From: Clostridia bacterium
GTDB lineage: Bacteria; Bacillota; Clostridia; Christensenellales; Borkfalkiaceae
Direction of reading: 5' to 3'
DNA: 64,000 nt
Assembly: GCA_017504165.1 (NCBI GenBank)
Contig: JAFVRR010000001.1
Span: 1 to 64,000 of the forward strand
Under the pieces are notes generated by a model. It ran no database searches and was not told the DNA's origin. It saw only the letters and a list, made by a program, of their open reading frames with translations. The position numbers and the translations under genes were made by a program. This document shows positions 36,401 through 44,451 of this stretch, piece after piece (within the stretch, counting starts at the first letter, position 1; every line of letters begins with the position of its first letter).

Positions 36401-36625
36401 AAGTTCTTTATCGTTAAAGGAAACCTTAACAGTTTCGCTAAAAGTTTCTTCACTATTTAAAAGGTATCTATCTTTAACTTCGGTAGACTGTAAAGTAATA
36501 GTTTCGGCAAGTACCGGCCTTTCGTTTAAAAAGGCAAATACTACGCCCGCCACCGTTATTAAAGAAAGAATTACAATAATTAACGTTTTATAGTTAATTT
36601 TTTGCATCATTTTCCTAAAAGTCAT
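33422..36625 (-). CDS. Large membrane-anchored Ig-like surface protein
   Basis: The 1067-residue protein has an N-terminal signal anchor (about 12-36, TLIIVILSLITVAGVVFAFL). Ig-like segments are seen at about 40-120 (GIYTISYYFEDNG), 420-500 (YTIEYSATDKSGNTTAKTF) and 960-1067 (YFEVIARDVHGNFAIKRL), the last two resembling HYR/DUF5011-type domains. A central region (about 140-400) with WYKWTKSGVEF and GEVYLQIMVSDYY may be a lectin-like jelly roll. No cell-wall sorting signal is seen. It follows the MalG-like permease by 4 bases, so it is part of the same transcript and may bind substrate at the surface. Confidence 0.75.
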   Translation of the reverse strand: MTFRKMMQKINYKTLIIVILSLITVAGVVFAFLNERPVLAETITLQSTEVKDRYLLNSEETFSETVKVSFNDKELDAKDGIVKYPDGRVMKVGKLKLDTTGIYTISYYFEDNGVLNTATKNFEVFSSLYGFSDNNGSTATAAPLRPNNNRDELPEIPDPQYLVSGKEGLILNFRQGANFIYNKPIDLADPDYANGLASIIELDPRLGSYDSTTGIFTSHAYTCTVRLIDCYDSSIYVDINPKRNTGNGQLYLNVQSSQTPWHVLCSNRPKKESDYNLIYVDGEEWHSSFNTTFYCTGNFEFGKNKWYKWTKSGVEFKYNYEKDRIYYTNETNGRYDHLLEDFQNRDIWGDKQFSGFTTGEVYLQIMVSDYYAEEARVEVISIGKDDASVFNNQEVLEKGYVDTRNPIVKINDNGYGDTAFVALGDTFTIPTATAYDVNLKGDVEVKVFKGYGNSNQSRVSLIDGKFKVSENARYTIEYSATDKSGNTTAKTFSVVPVVGDSDKTITLKTTQLDKVTVGAVNLLPEYELTSLNALEPTLKITAKGEKETVNVNVDTREFQPKFKGEYTISYEYGDALFNYVYEYKVNAEVDPSIYSFIDKAVLPRYLVKNSVYALENIKAYTYKNGEPEAVDCKAYISFDGGEEVAIKDIHSVEIKGNSTAQLIFRANDAVVKSNIATIIDTGYLSEEKDIYMKKYFDYEGKWNALDKNPETGKALKDITYESITTSGNNTLSFISAIPYKDFTLIYKLPKEEGMSIKGLKLTLTSVYDLDSKIELKIVNEKGKMYLYIDGVRNDLKAFNLNYDGTQKKIAYDYNERVLRIGSSDKFNLDLNLTDELVNLDIELLDIEGNAKIVVSQVSNQTLVGNKYKDNQFPIVFIRDPQGHYRIGDKVNIYAPTMADVLTGIDVKKSSFSVVSKSGKTVLDVNGNDLSSCDLFTDYQIECFEYDTYYVKYVIYDIEGEKVSLTYEISVVDTNKPEISFKEGYDETTLLKYKVGQKIKIEYIVTDESEYKAYGNLYRCYDASYKNYIDDTEDGSFTILTKGEYYFEVIARDVHGNFAIKRLKLEII

Positions 36626-36629
36626 AATT

Positions 36630-37592
36630 TTACTCCTTTATACCACCCATTGATAAGTTGCCCATAAGTTTATCTCTAAACGCAATGAACAACGCCAAAA
36701 TAGGCATAGCAAACATCATAAGGATTGCAGTTTTTCTAGGCTCAAGGTTAACGGCTGCGCCCGTCATTCTTTCAGTAACGTAATAAATACCGTACGCCAA
36801 AGTAGGTTTTGTTGGTAAGTAAAGCATTGGCGTATTGTAATCATTCCAGAAATATATAAATCTTAAAAGGAAGATCGTATAGAAAATGTTAAGCGCAAGT
36901 GGCATATTGATTTGAAACATAGTTCTAAATTGCGACGCGCCGTCAATTTCCGCAGCCTCACTATAGGTATCTGAAAGCCCGTAGAAGAAAGCGTAGAATA
37001 CTAAGAAATACATATTAGTAAAGGTAAGATTGGTAATCCAAAATCCCCAAATTTCATTATATATGCCAAGCGCGCGGTTTAACTCAATAGAAGTTGGTTG
37101 AGTACCGACGATAGGCGTTGCCATAACGAATAATACTATAGCGTAGAAAAAGCTTGCGCCCTTTCCTCTATATTTAGCGCACAAATAACCCATAAGCATA
37201 GGACCGAACGCGCTAGCAATACCGCTACCAATTGCGTATAGTAAAGTGTTAACCAAGCAGTCCCAAATATCGTTTTTAACTATTATAGTTACCATTCTCT
37301 TATTGAAAATACCAACTATGTATGAAACGTTTTGTTGGAATTCCATGTATTTAAGCGAGAATATATAGTTACCAAAAATATTACCAGGGTTGTGCGGGTC
37401 GTTTTGCCATAATTCCCAATTAGGAAGACCTATAACGTTTTTATTCGGAGCGCCGAAGTCCATAACTTGCTTAAAGGAAGTTAAAAGACCGAATGCAAGC
37501 GGAATAAAAAGGGAAAGTGAGTAAACTAGCAATATAATAAGCATTATAATCCCAAACGGATTAAGGCTTCTTTTTAAAACTTTTTTATCCAT
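36630..37592 (-). CDS. Sugar ABC transporter permease, MalG-like
   Basis: The 320-residue protein has six predicted membrane spans and the permease coupling motif EAAEIDGASQFRTMFQINMP, which contacts the ATPase. It fits the carbohydrate uptake CUT1 MalG/UgpE family. An extracytoplasmic insertion between spans 1 and 2 (about 45-100) is longer than usual. The preceding permease ends 13 bases before. No ATPase gene is in the window; such importers often share an MsmK/UgpC-type ATPase encoded elsewhere. Confidence 0.9.
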   Translation of the reverse strand: MDKKVLKRSLNPFGIIMLIILLVYSLSLFIPLAFGLLTSFKQVMDFGAPNKNVIGLPNWELWQNDPHNPGNIFGNYIFSLKYMEFQQNVSYIVGIFNKRMVTIIVKNDIWDCLVNTLLYAIGSGIASAFGPMLMGYLCAKYRGKGASFFYAIVLFVMATPIVGTQPTSIELNRALGIYNEIWGFWITNLTFTNMYFLVFYAFFYGLSDTYSEAAEIDGASQFRTMFQINMPLALNIFYTIFLLRFIYFWNDYNTPMLYLPTKPTLAYGIYYVTERMTGAAVNLEPRKTAILMMFAMPILALFIAFRDKLMGNLSMGGIKE

Positions 37593-37605
37593 TTATCTTT
37601 CCTCC

Positions 37606-38580
37606 TTAGTCAGCGCTTGGCCCAAATCTTTCAAGTAAATTTCTAATAAGGAAGGTAAGTGGAACCATTACCACGCTTATCATAAGACCGAATGCGGTAA
37701 GTTCAGCGTAACTGAGTACGCCCGTATTCAATACTTCATTCCAAGGTCTATTAGGAACTTTGCCCGAACTTAAAGTGTCACGATATAGCATATAACCTAC
37801 CGTAATAACGTCACCAGGCGCGCCCGAACCGTAGAATGTATAAAGTGACATTTGGTCGGTAAACATTGCCGCAAGTTGCGCTACGATAAAGGTTACTACC
37901 GTAGGGTAAATCATCGGCATAGTTATAAACACCATTTCTTGAACGACGTTAACGCCGTCTATTTGCGCCGATTCTACAATCGATTCGTTAATACCACCCA
38001 TAGCGCTAGTATACATTAATATTTCACTAGCAAAGCCAAGCCACAAAACGTATACCAAAATCGTGCCGTAAGTAGTTTTTGGGTTTGACAACAAGCCGAG
38101 TTGTTGATTGAATACTACTTTATACACGTCGTTTGCAACGTATCTAAAAAGCAATACCATTATAAGACCTGATATTATACTTGGCATAAAGAGAACTACT
38201 CTAAAAAAGCCTGAGAATAAAAGTTTTTTGTATACGTAGTAACTAAATATCATTGATACGAAAGTACCGATACAAATCTTTAATAAACCAAGTCTTATAG
38301 AGTTAGTTATCATCATCCAGTTATCGCCAGTTCTTAGCATTGTAATAACCTTTGCAAAGTTATCTAAGCCCGCAAACTTAATATCCCAACCTACTTCGCC
38401 AACTTTATAAGTATAAATTCTAAAAGCGTTAATAAAAGATTGCATAACTACGTACACGTAGAAAAGCGCGAACAAAGCAAATGGAATTGCCGTGGCGCAC
38501 CAAAAGAATATTCTTCTTTTAGTGGAACGCGACATAGGCACTTTTACCTTTTCATTTGTAATTACGTTTTCATTTTCCAT
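37606..38580 (-). CDS. Sugar ABC transporter permease, MalF-like
   Basis: The 324-residue protein has six predicted spans and the EAA-type loop ESAQIDGVNVVQEMVFITMP. It fits the MalF/UgpA CUT1 family and forms the heterodimeric channel with the next gene. The gap upstream (to the binding-protein gene) contains two hairpins (38617-38636 and 38654-38679), likely lowering permease transcription relative to the binding protein. Confidence 0.92.
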   Translation of the reverse strand: MENENVITNEKVKVPMSRSTKRRIFFWCATAIPFALFALFYVYVVMQSFINAFRIYTYKVGEVGWDIKFAGLDNFAKVITMLRTGDNWMMITNSIRLGLLKICIGTFVSMIFSYYVYKKLLFSGFFRVVLFMPSIISGLIMVLLFRYVANDVYKVVFNQQLGLLSNPKTTYGTILVYVLWLGFASEILMYTSAMGGINESIVESAQIDGVNVVQEMVFITMPMIYPTVVTFIVAQLAAMFTDQMSLYTFYGSGAPGDVITVGYMLYRDTLSSGKVPNRPWNEVLNTGVLSYAELTAFGLMISVVMVPLTFLIRNLLERFGPSAD

Positions 38581-38616
38581 AATTTTAAGTCCTTGTCATG
38601 TAATTATTTCTAGCAA

Positions 38617-38636
38617 GTTTTACCTTTAGGTAAAAC
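38617..38636 (-). other. Intercistronic hairpin
   Basis: GTTTTACC-TTTA-GGTAAAAC, a perfect 8-bp stem directly upstream of the permease genes. Confidence 0.7.
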
Positions 38637-38653
38637 GATGTTTAATGGGATCA

Positions 38654-38679
38654 AAATACCCCTTATAGTAGGGGTATTT
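38654..38679 (-). terminator. Attenuator-like hairpin after the binding protein gene
   Basis: AAATACCCC (38654-38662) pairs with GGGGTATTT (38671-38679), followed on the minus strand by TTTTG only. The short T run suggests a partial terminator or mRNA stabiliser for the binding protein message. Confidence 0.65.
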
Positions 38680-38690
38680 GTCTATAAAGT

Positions 38691-40508
38691 TTATGATTTG
38701 CCCGATGGGATTGCGTTAATAGAATCGCCTGCTACGCCCGATACTATTGGATTAGTACCGCCGTAAATACCAGACCAACCTTCTTTAGAAACCGCTTGAC
38801 CACAGAAAATCTTATGACAAGTAAGGCTTGGGTCTGCCTTTTTAGCGGCAAAGTAAGATTCATAGTTTTGGTAAATGAAGTAACCGTTGTCGTACGCGCC
38901 GTCGAATACGCCAGGGTTGTTGTTGTAAGTAGCGCTCTTAGCGTAAGCGTAACTTATATCTACAGTTTCGTAGAATTTTAAAAGTTCTTTACCGAAGAAG
39001 TCCATATTCTTATAGTCTTCAGCGCTTACTTCGTAATCCATTGCTTTGAATAAATAAGCCTCGGAAGTGTATTTAGAAAGTTCGTAGTCAGAGCATAAGT
39101 ATTGAACAAACTCTTTACAAGCCCTTTCCATTTCAGGATTATTTTCCGTTCTATGCTTGTTAATGAAAATCATTTCCTTCCAAGTTTCCATTGCGGCTTG
39201 TCTTCTACCTTCGCCTTCTTCAACGCTTTCGCTGTAATTTATCGGTAAAGCCATAACTGAAAGTCGTTTAGTTAAAACGTTTTCATCATTATTCGCTTGG
39301 TTTTCATACATATCCATAAAGCCTGAAAGTTCAGATTCGCAGTACCAGAAAGAGTTTTCAATAAGCATGCCAATTTTTTCAATTTTACCAGTACCGTTGA
39401 AAATGAAGTTTTGCATAGCGTGTTTTTGTGATACAGAGTTGTCGTAAGAGTCGATGTGGAACCAACCTTTAATCATTGCAAGTTCCATAAACGCTTCAGC
39501 GTAGTATTTTTCAACAGCCCAAGAATAGTAGTAACCAGATTCTTCAGTTAAGTTAATAACTTTAGTTTTTGGTTTTTTGATGTTTTTCGCTTCGTCGCCA
39601 GCGTGTGGGAATAAAGGTTCGTCGTAAAAACCAGTAACGATTTCGTATTCGCCACCGTCAAATTCGTACATTGTACGCAATCTGTCGTAACCCATAAGGT
39701 TAGCCATTAAAGCGTCTAAGATGAAGTTATGATAAGAAAGGAATTGACCCGTGCAGTATAATGGGTTAATGCTCTTTTCAGATAACATATATTCGCAAAC
39801 TGCGATAAATTCGTACATAGAAGATGGTAAACCGTCGTCAGAAGTACCAGATTCGCCGTCAGGACCGCAACTTCTTATATCTAAATCAACGGAATCTTCT
39901 TCAACGAAGTAGTAAGTTTCGCCTAAAGTTTCGCATTCATATTCTTCACAATCACCACTATCTATCGCGTCTTGATTAGCAAAGTATAAACCGTATTTTT
40001 CCCAGTTATCAATATCGTAAGTTAAGCAAGCAAAGTAAGAGTTTGCAGGTACTGCGTAATACTTACCGTCCGCACCTTGATATCTACCCGTATAGTCGCC
40101 AAGTTTTTCTTCAATAGAAATAGGAGTTCCGTTACGAGTATCAGATTTAGCGGTTACCACGTCGCTAATTTCGAGTACGTTGCCTTCGTTGACGATAGAT
40201 TTAACGTTAGACACGTAAGGTTGAACGTAAATGTGAGTACCTGAAGACGCTGCGTTTACAGTATTAACTACACCTACTGCAGTTGGTAAAATTTTAACGC
40301 CCGTTTTACCAGGAGCGTAAGATTCATTCTTTTTAAGTTCAGAGAATCTTGTAGCAGCCCTTTCAAGCCATTCAGTACCTAAACCACCGTCGTCAATGTC
40401 AACTAAGATTAAAGTAGTGTCACTATAATCGCCACTATTGTCTCCACACGCAACCACGCCGAAAGCCATAACGATTGCAAGCATTATTGTCAAAAGTTTC
40501 TTAATCAT
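38691..40508 (-). CDS. Extracellular solute-binding lipoprotein
   Basis: The 605-residue protein begins with a lipoprotein signal (MIKKLLTIMLAIVMAFGVVAC). It is larger than common CUT1 binding proteins (about 420-450), fitting the cluster that takes longer oligosaccharides. It is rich in aromatic residues (TYEFDGGEYEIVTGFYDEPL, NPGVFDGAYDNGYFIYQNY), as in sugar-binding clefts. It is the first gene of the long surface/importer locus, after a 300-base leader, with an AGGAG site before ATG 40508. Substrate unknown. Confidence 0.88.
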   Translation of the reverse strand: MIKKLLTIMLAIVMAFGVVACGDNSGDYSDTTLILVDIDDGGLGTEWLERAATRFSELKKNESYAPGKTGVKILPTAVGVVNTVNAASSGTHIYVQPYVSNVKSIVNEGNVLEISDVVTAKSDTRNGTPISIEEKLGDYTGRYQGADGKYYAVPANSYFACLTYDIDNWEKYGLYFANQDAIDSGDCEEYECETLGETYYFVEEDSVDLDIRSCGPDGESGTSDDGLPSSMYEFIAVCEYMLSEKSINPLYCTGQFLSYHNFILDALMANLMGYDRLRTMYEFDGGEYEIVTGFYDEPLFPHAGDEAKNIKKPKTKVINLTEESGYYYSWAVEKYYAEAFMELAMIKGWFHIDSYDNSVSQKHAMQNFIFNGTGKIEKIGMLIENSFWYCESELSGFMDMYENQANNDENVLTKRLSVMALPINYSESVEEGEGRRQAAMETWKEMIFINKHRTENNPEMERACKEFVQYLCSDYELSKYTSEAYLFKAMDYEVSAEDYKNMDFFGKELLKFYETVDISYAYAKSATYNNNPGVFDGAYDNGYFIYQNYESYFAAKKADPSLTCHKIFCGQAVSKEGWSGIYGGTNPIVSGVAGDSINAIPSGKS

Positions 40509-40805
40509 ATTCTCTCCTTTTTAGCCTAAACGAGTTAGACCGAAATTTAAAATATTTTTCATTTATTATTAAGCCAAGTAGGCTCTTTACCATTTTTAAA
40601 GCAATAAAGACTGCCAGTTTTGAAAATTTCAAAACTAAAGCCCGCGGGCTTTATCAATTTAGTTAAATTGAGGCGTGTTTTTAAAGTTTTTAGTCGCAAT
40701 TTTAAAGTTTTACTAAAAGTTGTGGTTTTTAGCCCCCTAAAACCACTAAATTTTGTGTTTTATAAAGCGGTGAAAAAATAAAAAAATTTAAGTCTTACCG
40801 ATTAT
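40509..40805 (-). promoter_or_regulatory. Structured leader of the importer/surface operon
   Basis: The predicted transcript start (about 40805) lies about 300 bases before the first start codon. Three hairpins are visible: AGTTTTGAA/TTCAAAACT (40616-40636), directly adjoining AAAGCCCGCGGGCTTT (40637-40652), and GTGGTTTT/AAAACCAC (40722-40746). A smaller one lies at 40572-40584 (AGCC/GGCT). None is followed by a clear T run. It matches no riboswitch class I know. Confidence 0.5.
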
Positions 40806-40811
40806 AAAAAG

Positions 40812-40840
40812 ATTATACACCAAAACGCAAAAAAAGTCAA
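40812..40840 (-). promoter_or_regulatory. Promoter of the importer/surface operon
   Basis: TTGACT (40835-40840), 17 bases, TATAAT (40812-40817) on the minus strand. Between here and the prs terminator (40841-41122) lies AT-rich sequence with one 8-bp stem, AAAACGAC/GTCGTTTT (40949-40982), and no gene. Confidence 0.85.
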
Positions 40841-41122
40841 TACCTAAAATCGATAAAATGTATTTTTCTAAAATAGCGGTTTTTCACATATTATATTTTT
40901 ATAAAAACGCCATAATTTGCGATTTTATCGCATTTTTTAATTTGCCATAAAACGACATACCCCCTTAAGATAAAGTCGTTTTTGGCGTTTTGACTCTCTT
41001 TTTTATATGTTAAAAACAGTTTTTGATACCCTCTTCCCATACGGTAAAAAACAGGTTAAAAAATTTGCCCTTTTTATTATTTTTTTCAACTTGTAAATTT
41101 TTATTTAAAAGGCCTTTAAAAG

Positions 41123-41158
41123 ACAAAAAAAATCCCGAACGGAATAACCCGTTCGGGA
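41123..41158 (-). terminator. Terminator after prs
   Basis: Perfect stem TCCCGAACGG / CCGTTCGGGA followed by eight T on the minus strand, 8 bases after the prs stop. Confidence 0.93.
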
Positions 41159-41166
41159 AGGTAAAA

Positions 41167-42120
41167 TTAATCTTTATCGTAAATGTCGGACATCTTTCTA
41201 TCAAGATATACGTTTTCGATAGCAAGAGCAAAGATTTTAGCGGCAGAGATAACTTCAATTTTATCAAGTTTCTTTTCTTTTGGAAGATCTAATGTATCAA
41301 GAACTACAAGTTTAGTGATGTGAGAGTTTTTAATACGTTCAATAGCAGGACCGCTAAATACTGCGTGAGTACAGCAAGCGTAAATTTCTTTAGCGCCGTT
41401 GTTATATAACGCTTCCGCGCCTTGAACTATTGTACCTGCAGTATCAATCATATCGTCAACCATAAGGCATTTTTTACCTTTAATATCGCCGATGATGTTC
41501 ATAACTTCAAGTTGATTTGCTTTTGGACGGCGTTTATCGATAATAGCCATTGACGCGCCAATTTTAGAGGCAACGTTACGCGCCCTTGTAACAGAGCCAA
41601 CGTCTGGAGAAACGACTACGAAATCTTCGTCGATTTTATCACTGAAGTATTTGTATAAAAGTGGACCGCCGATAAGATGGTCAACAGGAATATCGAAAAA
41701 GCCTTGAATTTGAAGGGCGTGTAAGTCCATTGTAAGAACCCTATCCGCACCTGCAGTTTGAATAAGGTCGGCAACGAGTCTTGCAGTAATTGGGTCACGT
41801 GGTCTTGCCTTTCTATCTTGTCTTGCATAACCAAAGTATGGAATAACTGCCGTAATTCTACCAGCAGATGCTCTTTTAAGAGCGTCAATCATAACTAAAA
41901 GTTCCATAAGGTTTTCGTTTACAGGCGTGCCCGTAGATTGAATAACGAAAACGTCTCTTCCTCTGACTGTTTCGCCGATGTGAACGCTTATTTCACCATC
42001 GCTAAAAGTACCTACTTCCGCATCGCCTAAAGTCATATTAAGTTCTTTTGCAATTGCTTCAGCAAGTTTTTTGTTAGAATTACCTGCAAAAATTTTTATC
42101 TCTGTGCCGTGTGCTATCAT
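41167..42120 (-). CDS. prs: Ribose-phosphate pyrophosphokinase
   Basis: The 317-residue class I PRPP synthase has [18 protein letters not shown] (metal/ATP region), the flexible-loop residues in [20 protein letters not shown], and the PRPP-binding motif [11 protein letters not shown]. The N-terminus [20 protein letters not shown] matches the family, supporting ATG 42120. It converts ribose-5-phosphate and ATP to PRPP for nucleotide, His and Trp synthesis. It is monocistronic with its own promoter and terminator. Confidence 0.97.
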   Translation of the reverse strand: MIAHGTEIKIFAGNSNKKLAEAIAKELNMTLGDAEVGTFSDGEISVHIGETVRGRDVFVIQSTGTPVNENLMELLVMIDALKRASAGRITAVIPYFGYARQDRKARPRDPITARLVADLIQTAGADRVLTMDLHALQIQGFFDIPVDHLIGGPLLYKYFSDKIDEDFVVVSPDVGSVTRARNVASKIGASMAIIDKRRPKANQLEVMNIIGDIKGKKCLMVDDMIDTAGTIVQGAEALYNNGAKEIYACCTHAVFSGPAIERIKNSHITKLVVLDTLDLPKEKKLDKIEVISAAKIFALAIENVYLDRKMSDIYDKD

Positions 42121-42170
42121 AGCTCCTCCGAATTGTGTAGTTTTTTGACGTTGCCGTCATCTATATATTT

Positions 42171-42199
42171 ATTTTATAAAATCATTTTAATTAAGTCAA
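42171..42199 (-). promoter_or_regulatory. Promoter of prs
   Basis: TTGACT (42194-42199), 17 bases, TAAAAT (42171-42176) on the minus strand. Confidence 0.8.
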
Positions 42200-42211
42200 G
42201 GGAAAATAGAG

Positions 42212-42673
42212 TTATTTTTCATTTCTTTTATTTTTGAAGAATTTTTTTAAAACATTGGAACATTTTTCCTCTAAAACACCGCCTTCTACCTCTACTTGAT
42301 GATTAAGCCCCGTAGAAAAAAGTATATGGAAATTAGAAAGTACCGCCCCGCTCTTTCTCTCGTACGCGCCGAAGTACACCTTTTTAATTCTAGAATTACA
42401 TATAGCCCCCGCGCACATTGGGCAAGGCTCTAACGTAACGTACATTTCGGCGTTTTCTAACCGCCAATCGCCAAACTTTTTGCACGCCTTATTAATCACA
42501 ACCATTTCCGCGTGCGCTATGGCATTCTTACTTTTGTTTCTCTTATTTCTACCCTTAGCAACGACTTTTCCATCTACTACGATTACCGCGCCAATAGGAA
42601 CTTCGCCGTCGTTATAAGATTTTTCCGCCTCTTTTAAAGCGATTTTCATAAATTTTTCTTTATAATCTATCAT
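42212..42673 (-). CDS. tadA: tRNA-specific adenosine deaminase
   Basis: The 153-residue enzyme has the zinc deaminase motif AHAEMVVINKA with catalytic Glu, and EPCPMCAGAI with the two Cys ligands. NRFN-like and GAV elements of TadA are replaced by SRIKKVYFGAYERKSGAV. It deaminates A34 to inosine in tRNA-Arg(ACG). Its ATG overlaps the rlmH stop (ATGA), so the two are coupled. It ends with a basic tail FFKNKRNEK. Confidence 0.95.
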   Translation of the reverse strand: MIDYKEKFMKIALKEAEKSYNDGEVPIGAVIVVDGKVVAKGRNKRNKSKNAIAHAEMVVINKACKKFGDWRLENAEMYVTLEPCPMCAGAICNSRIKKVYFGAYERKSGAVLSNFHILFSTGLNHQVEVEGGVLEEKCSNVLKKFFKNKRNEK

Positions 42674-43143
42674 TTATGGTACTTCCCGTCGTTAATAATT
42701 GAAAATGCGCGGTAAATTTGCTCTACAAGTAATACCCTGCACAAAGTGTGCGGAAAAGTCATATCGGAAATAGAAAGTTTTAAGTTTGCTAGTTTTTTAA
42801 CGCTTTCGTCAATTCCGTAAGAACCGCCTATAATAAAGGTTATTTCGCTATTTGAGTTTTTAATTTTATCTAAAGTGTTAGCAAGGTCAACTGAAGATAA
42901 TTTTTTACCTTCAATGCACATTGCTACGATATAACCCGACAACTCTTTTTTAATATTAGCGCCTTCTCTACGCAAAATTTCCGCCTTTTCACTATCGTTA
43001 GGCTCTATAACGAAGTTTTCTTCCTTTACTTCTACTATGGAAAAATTGACGTATCTAGAAAGGCGTTTAGCGTACTCGTTTATAGCGTCTATAAAATATT
43101 TTTCTTTAATTTTGCCAACGGCAACTATTTTAACTTTTAACAT
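42670..43143 (-). CDS. rlmH: 23S rRNA pseudouridine-1915 N3-methyltransferase
   Basis: Starting at ATG 43143 the product has 157 residues, the usual RlmH length, opening MLKVKIVAVGKIKEKYFI; upstream in-frame codons overlap the CPBP gene and look spurious. The SPOUT-fold SAM-binding knot is seen in FIIGGSYGIDESV and LSISDMTFPHTLCRVLLVEQ. It methylates the pseudouridine in helix 69 of 23S rRNA. It starts 1 base after the CPBP stop. Confidence 0.96.
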   Translation of the reverse strand: MLKVKIVAVGKIKEKYFIDAINEYAKRLSRYVNFSIVEVKEENFVIEPNDSEKAEILRREGANIKKELSGYIVAMCIEGKKLSSVDLANTLDKIKNSNSEITFIIGGSYGIDESVKKLANLKLSISDMTFPHTLCRVLLVEQIYRAFSIINDGKYHK

Positions 43144-43144
43144 T

Positions 43145-44020
43145 CTAAATAAGCCCCATAATCCACATAAACACGCAAACCACAATGCCGATAGGCACGC
43201 TTTTTATAAAATCTAACCTGCTTTCAGTTCGCTCGTACTTTTTATCGTTTTTAATAATTAATAAAACGCCAACCACAAGGGAAATTAAACCTAAAACGGT
43301 AAGGACAATTTTAATAATTCCGTCTGGATAAAAACCAAAATAATAATAGTTTAAAACTATAAATAAATTGTTTATAAAATGGGAAATAAAAGTAAGCGTC
43401 CAATCCCCGCCGTTAAGGACGATAAAGGCGTATAAAACGCCCACTATAAACTGGTATACAGTCTGCAACGGCGACATATGAAAAAGTGAGAATATCGCGC
43501 CAGATACCAATATTGCAAAGATTTTACCACCGTTTTTAAGTCCTTTTAGAAGTATTCCCCTAAAGGCAATTTCTTCAAAAAAAGCAGGTGTTAAACACAC
43601 GAAAATTACAACTAAACTAACGTTTAAAATCGACTTTTCTGGAAGTACAATTTCGCTTAAAGTAAAGCCTAAATTTTGTAAAAAAGTTACGAAAATATTG
43701 TTCAGTTCAGACAGCCCAAACATCATTCCAAACGTTATAAATAACGCGCCTAAAATGGTAATTTTATCGCTCTTTTTAGGAATTAATAAGGGGATAATAT
43801 TCTCCCTTTTTCTAACGGATAATAACCCTATTAATCCAACCACCGAAAGGGGCGCGCATAGATAAGAAAAGATTTTAGCGACAATTGATTCACTGTCAAA
43901 ATTTCTAAAAATAGCGCCGTAAATAAGGGAAAAAATTAGCATTAAAAGCACTAAAATATCAAACGCTAATGAAGAATCTTTAATTGTTAGTTTTAAATTT
44001 GCGTCGTTTTTGTTTTTCAT
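43145..44020 (-). CDS. CPBP-family intramembrane metalloprotease
   Basis: The 291-residue protein has about eight membrane spans. The CPBP (Abi/CAAX protease) motifs are present: EEIAFRGILLKGL (Glu-Glu and Arg), FSLFHMSPLQTVYQF and FISHFINN (His residues). The family includes prenyl-protein proteases and bacteriocin self-immunity proteins; the role here is unknown. It lies directly upstream of rlmH (1-base gap), so it may be cotranscribed with rlmH-tadA. Confidence 0.9.
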   Translation of the reverse strand: MKNKNDANLKLTIKDSSLAFDILVLLMLIFSLIYGAIFRNFDSESIVAKIFSYLCAPLSVVGLIGLLSVRKRENIIPLLIPKKSDKITILGALFITFGMMFGLSELNNIFVTFLQNLGFTLSEIVLPEKSILNVSLVVIFVCLTPAFFEEIAFRGILLKGLKNGGKIFAILVSGAIFSLFHMSPLQTVYQFIVGVLYAFIVLNGGDWTLTFISHFINNLFIVLNYYYFGFYPDGIIKIVLTVLGLISLVVGVLLIIKNDKKYERTESRLDFIKSVPIGIVVCVFMWIMGLI

Positions 44021-44069
44021 AAAACAATTTTACAACATTATTGAGTTTTTTTCAAGTCTTTTATAAATA

Positions 44070-44100
44070 AAAAGCCGTAGCGCTATGCTACGGCTTTTTA
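44070..44100. terminator. Terminator after ylmC
   Basis: AAAAGCCGTAGC pairs with GCTACGGCTTTT around a 5-base loop, T run on the minus-strand side and A/T symmetric. Confidence 0.9.
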
Positions 44101-44379
44101 TTATTCATCTTCCTCGCACGGTTTAATTTCAAAACAGTCGTCGTTTTTCATACTGTTAGGGCTTTTATACAAAATAGTATCGTCGCCAATTTTTACGATG
44201 CAGTCAAAATCAATCTCCTCGCTTTCGCAAGATAAAAACCCTTTTTTGCCAGGTACGATAATTTTTAAAATTCTACCCGAACTGCTATCAATTACAAGGT
44301 CGGTTATTTTGCCTGCGTTTTTGCCCGTTTTTACGTTAACAACTTCTTTCTTTTTTAATTCACTATAATTTATATTCAT
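44101..44379 (-). CDS. ylmC: YlmC/YmxH-family sporulation protein
   Basis: The 92-residue PRC-barrel protein opens MNINYSELKKKEVVNVKTGK and has LVIDSSSGRILKIIVPGKKG, the YlmC/YmxH pattern. These small proteins are conserved in endospore formers and are often next to sigG in Clostridia; here sigG is 16 kb away. Function in sporulation is not well defined. It is a single gene ended by a terminator 1 base later. Confidence 0.9.
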   Translation of the reverse strand: MNINYSELKKKEVVNVKTGKNAGKITDLVIDSSSGRILKIIVPGKKGFLSCESEEIDFDCIVKIGDDTILYKSPNSMKNDDCFEIKPCEEDE

Positions 44380-44451
44380 AAAATCACCACTTTATTTTAC
44401 GCAATAAATTATAATATTATGACTAAAAACCGCGCTATAACCCAATTTTTA

